From positions 1 through 64,000 of the forward strand of contig CAMCTY010000006.1 in NCBI GenBank assembly GCA_945878725.1: DNA of 64,000 bases. The letters are read 5' to 3'. Position numbers and translations under genes: made by a program. Below are positions 63,122 to 64,000 of the stretch, in pieces. The notes under the pieces were generated by a model that searched no databases, had not been told where the DNA came from, and saw only the letters and a list, made by a program, of their open reading frames with translations. Numbering within the stretch: the first letter of the stretch is position 1; each line of letters starts with the position of its first letter. This DNA is from Bifidobacterium breve (lineage in GTDB: Bacteria > Actinomycetota > Acidimicrobiia > Acidimicrobiales > Acidimicrobilacustridaceae).

Positions 63122-63801
63122 GCCTCACCAATCTCTCGGCGCCCGAGTTCACCGACGCCCAACTTGCCGCTCTCAGCGTTCAGTTCGAGACGTGGTCGGC
63201 CGAAGCAATCATCGAATGGGCGGTCGAAAACTTCGCTCCCCATCTCGCCCTCACCGCATCGATGACTGATGCTGTCCTCATTGATCTCGCGGTCAAGGTT
63301 GACCCTGCCACTGAAGTCGTATTCATCGACACCGGTTACCACTTCGCCGAGACCCTCGAAACCGTCGAGCAGGTTCGCCGTCGTTACGGTCTCAACCTTC
63401 GCATCATGACCGTCCAACGACAGGACGAACCCCTGTGGCAAGCCGATCCCGAGAACTGCTGCACCGCAGTCAAGGTCGGCCAGCTCGATCGTGCCCTCAC
63501 CGGCAAAGCCGCATGGATGAGCGGATTGCGACGGGCCGAGGCCGACTCACGGGTCACCGCTCCCCTCGTCGCCCGTGATTTGCGAGGGCTCATCAAGATC
63601 AATCCGATCGCCATGTGGTCCGACGAGGACGTCCAGTCGTACATCGAAACCAACGACGTCATCCTCAACCCGCTCATCGAACAGGGATTCACCTCGATCG
63701 GTTGTCAGCCCTGCACCCAGCGTCCGACCGATTCAGACGATGCACGTTCTGGTCGCTGGGCCGGAACCGCCAAGACCGAGTGCGGGCTACACCTTCTCTG
63801 A
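63118..63801 (+). CDS. cysH: Adenylyl-sulfate (APS) reductase, thioredoxin-dependent, [4Fe-4S] type
   Basis: The 227-residue enzyme reduces APS to sulfite. The PP-loop-like LTASMTDAVLIDLAVK, IDTGYHFAETLETVEQVRRR, the cluster cysteine pairs NCCTAVK and GCQPCTQRP, and the catalytic Cys in TECGLHLL at the C-terminus are all present. The CC plus CxxC pattern marks the APS-type rather than the PAPS-type enzyme. ATG 63118 overlaps the sulfite reductase stop (ATGA). Confidence 0.95.
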   Translation: MSLTNLSAPEFTDAQLAALSVQFETWSAEAIIEWAVENFAPHLALTASMTDAVLIDLAVKVDPATEVVFIDTGYHFAETLETVEQVRRRYGLNLRIMTVQRQDEPLWQADPENCCTAVKVGQLDRALTGKAAWMSGLRRAEADSRVTAPLVARDLRGLIKINPIAMWSDEDVQSYIETNDVILNPLIEQGFTSIGCQPCTQRPTDSDDARSGRWAGTAKTECGLHLL

Positions 63802-63837
63802 CACGCTGACATCCGAGTGCTGGTGTTGGCGATTGAA

Positions 63838-64000
63838 TCACTCCAGGATGTCGACGAACTTCTCGAGTTGACGAAGGTTGCGGCATTCGTAAATGCCGTC
63901 ACAGTGAGCTCCGTACTCACCGACGATTGAATCACCGGTATCCCAGTACGCACGCGGCTCGGGATTCAACCAGTACAGATGGCGCGACTTCTTGTTGATT
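63838..64000 (-). CDS. VWA-domain CoxE-like protein (C-terminus only; cut by window edge)
   Basis: The last 53 codons of a minus-strand gene run from the window edge to a stop at 63838. The sequence KKSRHLYWLNPEPRAYWDTG, then DSIVGEYGAHCDGIYECRNL, is typical of the end of CoxE-like von Willebrand factor A proteins, which often pair with MoxR-type AAA ATPases in metalloenzyme maturation. The rest of the gene lies outside the window. It is convergent with cysH. Confidence 0.75.
   Translation of the reverse strand, partial: INKKSRHLYWLNPEPRAYWDTGDSIVGEYGAHCDGIYECRNLRQLEKFVDILE

Overview
The window looks like one contiguous piece of an actinobacterial chromosome, most likely from the class Acidimicrobiia. 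Three things support this. The block gcvH - garA-type FHA gene - MerR (FtsR-like) - bifunctional nuclease - MerR - gcvP matches the conserved Actinomycetota neighbourhood known from Mycobacterium Rv1826-Rv1832. The sequence is moderately GC-rich with many GTG starts. Many genes begin 6-9 bases after a TANNNT hexamer, the layout of actinobacterial leaderless transcripts. I see no insertion sequence, prophage or CRISPR array; most of the window is core genome.

Layout. Bases 1-4100 hold an uncharacterised gene cut by the left edge, a histidine phosphatase, a strong candidate dif (XerCD) site at 2003-2030, a small zinc-finger gene whose start codon lies inside a 40-bp palindrome, and a secreted alpha/alpha-toroid protein behind a cobalamin riboswitch with a terminator. 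Bases 4.1-13.5 kb carry a class II aldolase, a tandem glycine riboswitch with gcvP, gcvT, the MerR/nuclease/FtsR/GarA/gcvH operon, pgsA and a HIT protein. Bases 13.5-31.7 kb carry a SRAP gene, an MprF-like lysyltransferase next to lysS, tRNA-Pro, a Baeyer-Villiger-type monooxygenase, der, a DUF512 radical-SAM gene, ispH, an HD-domain gene and the operon scpA-scpB-rluB-aroH-tyrA-aroA-cmk-plsC. Bases 31.7-39.8 kb are more accessory: trpS, an unknown gene, tRNA-Val, a secreted beta-helix protein with a remnant of a second copy, a cysteine-cluster protein, an enoyl-CoA hydratase, and a pseudokinase/LysM pair. Bases 39.8-64 kb are mostly housekeeping: hemW-rsmE-dnaJ-hrcA, lepA, rpsT, holA-folP-comEC-comEA, a thioredoxin-TPR protein, leuS, tRNA-Ala, rsfS-LytR-like-nadD, a group 2 sigma factor, DAHP synthase, sulfite reductase-cysH and the end of a CoxE-like VWA gene.

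How genes work together. The glycine cleavage genes P, T and H lie in three transcription units and only gcvP sits behind the glycine riboswitch. Aromatic amino acid synthesis is represented by DAHP synthase, aroA, aroH and tyrA. Sulfate assimilation is represented by APS reductase and siroheme sulfite reductase. Chromosome segregation is represented by scpA/scpB. About three quarters of the genes to the right of the dif candidate are on the minus strand, reading toward it, as expected if a replication fork arrives from the right and this is the terminus.

The most interesting items are: (1) the B12-riboswitch-controlled secreted toroid protein, which resembles the alpha domain of transcobalamin/intrinsic factor; (2) a C-terminal tail (TTT-rich linker, then P-x-F-T-G as the very last residues) shared by that protein, the beta-helix protein and the remnant, which may be an undescribed C-terminal sorting signal; (3) the dif site; (4) the palindrome over a start codon; (5) sulfite reductase with a complete cysteine set in both halves.
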